A DNA stretch of 64,000 nucleotides from Micromonospora yangpuensis (GTDB lineage: Bacteria; Actinomycetota; Actinomycetes; Mycobacteriales; Micromonosporaceae), in contig NZ_FMIA01000002.1 in the NCBI RefSeq assembly GCF_900091615.1, positions 1,736,001-1,800,000 of the forward strand. Reading direction: 5' to 3'. Shown here piece by piece: positions 63,295-64,000 of this stretch. The notes under the pieces were generated by a model that was not told where the DNA came from, did not search any database, and saw only the letters and a list, made by a program, of their open reading frames with translations. The translations under genes and the position numbers were made by a program. Positions within the stretch are counted from its first letter, which is position 1; every line of letters begins with the position of its first letter.

Positions 63295-64000
63295 TATTCG
63301 GGGACGTGGCGGTAGGCGCCGTCGCTGGCGGAGGTGGCCATCGAGGCGTACGCGCGCAGTGCCGCCGAGACCGGGCGGACCCGGTCGACCGGGGTGTACG
63401 GGCGGTCGCGCTTCTCCTGAGCGATGCGGCGGGCCTCCAGCACGTCGGCGGGGACGTTCAGCTCGATCGAGCGGGCCGGGATGTCGATGACGATCTCGTC
63501 GCCCGGCTCGACCAGGGCGATCAGTCCACCGGAGGCGGCCTCGGGGGAGGCGTGTCCGATGGAGAGTCCGGAGGTGCCGCCGGAGAACCGGCCGTCGGTG
63601 AGCAGCGCGCAGGAGCGGCCCAGACCCCGTCCCTTGAGGAACGAGGTGGGGTAGAGCATCTCCTGCATGCCGGGGCCGCCCTTGGGGCCCTCGTACCGGA
63701 TCACCACGACGTCGCCGGCGACGATCTCCTTGGCCAGGATGGCGGTGACCGCGTCGTCCTGCGACTCGTACACCTTGGCCGGGCCGCGGAAGGTCAGGCA
63801 CTCCTCGGGCACGCCAGCGGTCTTGACCACGCAGCCCTGCGGGGCGAGGTTGCCGTGCAGGATGGCCAGCCCGCCGTCGGCGCTGTACGCGTGCTCGCGG
63901 TCCCGGATGCAGCCCTCGGCGGCGTCAGTGTCCAGGGTCGACCAGCGGTTGGTGGTGGAGAACGGCTCGGTGGTGCGGACCCCGCCGGGGGCGGCGTGGA
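63294..64000 (-). CDS. ilvD: Dihydroxy-acid dehydratase, C-terminal part (cut by edge)
   Basis: About 235 C-terminal residues of a ~610-residue enzyme, ending AYRHVPE. Typical motifs: [15 protein letters not shown] (Fe-S cysteine), [67 protein letters not shown] and GDEIVIDIP. Catalyses dehydration of 2,3-dihydroxy acids in valine and isoleucine synthesis. It opens past 64000 to the right, and its stop is followed directly by palindrome copy D. Confidence 0.94.
   Translation of the reverse strand, partial: HAAPGGVRTTEPFSTTNRWSTLDTDAAEGCIRDREHAYSADGGLAILHGNLAPQGCVVKTAGVPEECLTFRGPAKVYESQDDAVTAILAKEIVAGDVVVIRYEGPKGGPGMQEMLYPTSFLKGRGLGRSCALLTDGRFSGGTSGLSIGHASPEAASGGLIALVEPGDEIVIDIPARSIELNVPADVLEARRIAQEKRDRPYTPVDRVRPVSAALRAYASMATSASDGAYRHVPE

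Overview
The window is a piece of chromosome from a high-GC actinomycete, most likely a Micromonosporaceae member (Micromonospora or a close relative). The evidence is the GC-rich third codon positions, frequent GTG starts with 1-4 nt stop/start overlaps, a gatCAB locus, paired XRE/DUF397 regulators, an ECF sigma-RskA-DUF4397-class F sortase cluster, and several families of short intergenic palindromes. No rRNA, intact tRNA, CRISPR array, transposase or integrase was found.

Layout. 1-8 kb: two DUF6232 paralogues, an enoyl-CoA hydratase, an IlvG-like ThDP enzyme, a DrrAB-type ABC exporter, small membrane proteins (PLDc_N, two DUF202) and a GNAT enzyme. 8-10 kb: etfB-etfA. 10-13.4 kb: divergent RskA/ECF sigma locus and DUF4397-sortase pair. 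13.4-19.4 kb: cysteine desulfurase and mnmA (tRNA thiolation), a MetE-like protein, a VOC protein, an ADP-ribosylglycohydrolase and a membrane-anchored PemK-like protein. 19.5-31 kb: ligA, a GGDEF-EAL protein, gatC-gatA, an AAA ATPase plus DUF4276 module, then gatB. 31-39 kb: metallophosphoesterase, lipoprotein sugar dehydrogenase, 2-hydroxyacid dehydrogenase, PH-domain protein and a degenerate PAS-GGDEF-EAL protein. 39-46 kb: a LacI-controlled manno-oligosaccharide import and cleavage operon (binding protein, two permeases, beta-mannosidase; no ATPase gene). 46-54 kb: accessory region with a secreted FAD oxidoreductase, an RHH regulator, an orphan gene, AraC, VOC proteins, an HNH endonuclease and XRE/DUF397 genes. 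54-59.2 kb: an overlapping DivIVA-domain/83-aa/Cys-rich 729-aa operon, then a DprA-like gene followed by two decayed genes. 59.2-62.8 kb: a membrane-anchored binding-protein-like receptor overlapping a P-loop NTPase. The right edge cuts ilvD.

Most unusual items: the AAA ATPase + DUF4276 pair sitting 15 bp behind gatA; the NTPase + extracytoplasmic receptor pair; the DivIVA-linked Cys-rich protein; the DprA-phosphoribosyltransferase pair with a frameshift; and at least three families of dispersed palindromes placed just after stop codons or between genes. All functions are inferred from sequence reading; no database search was run.
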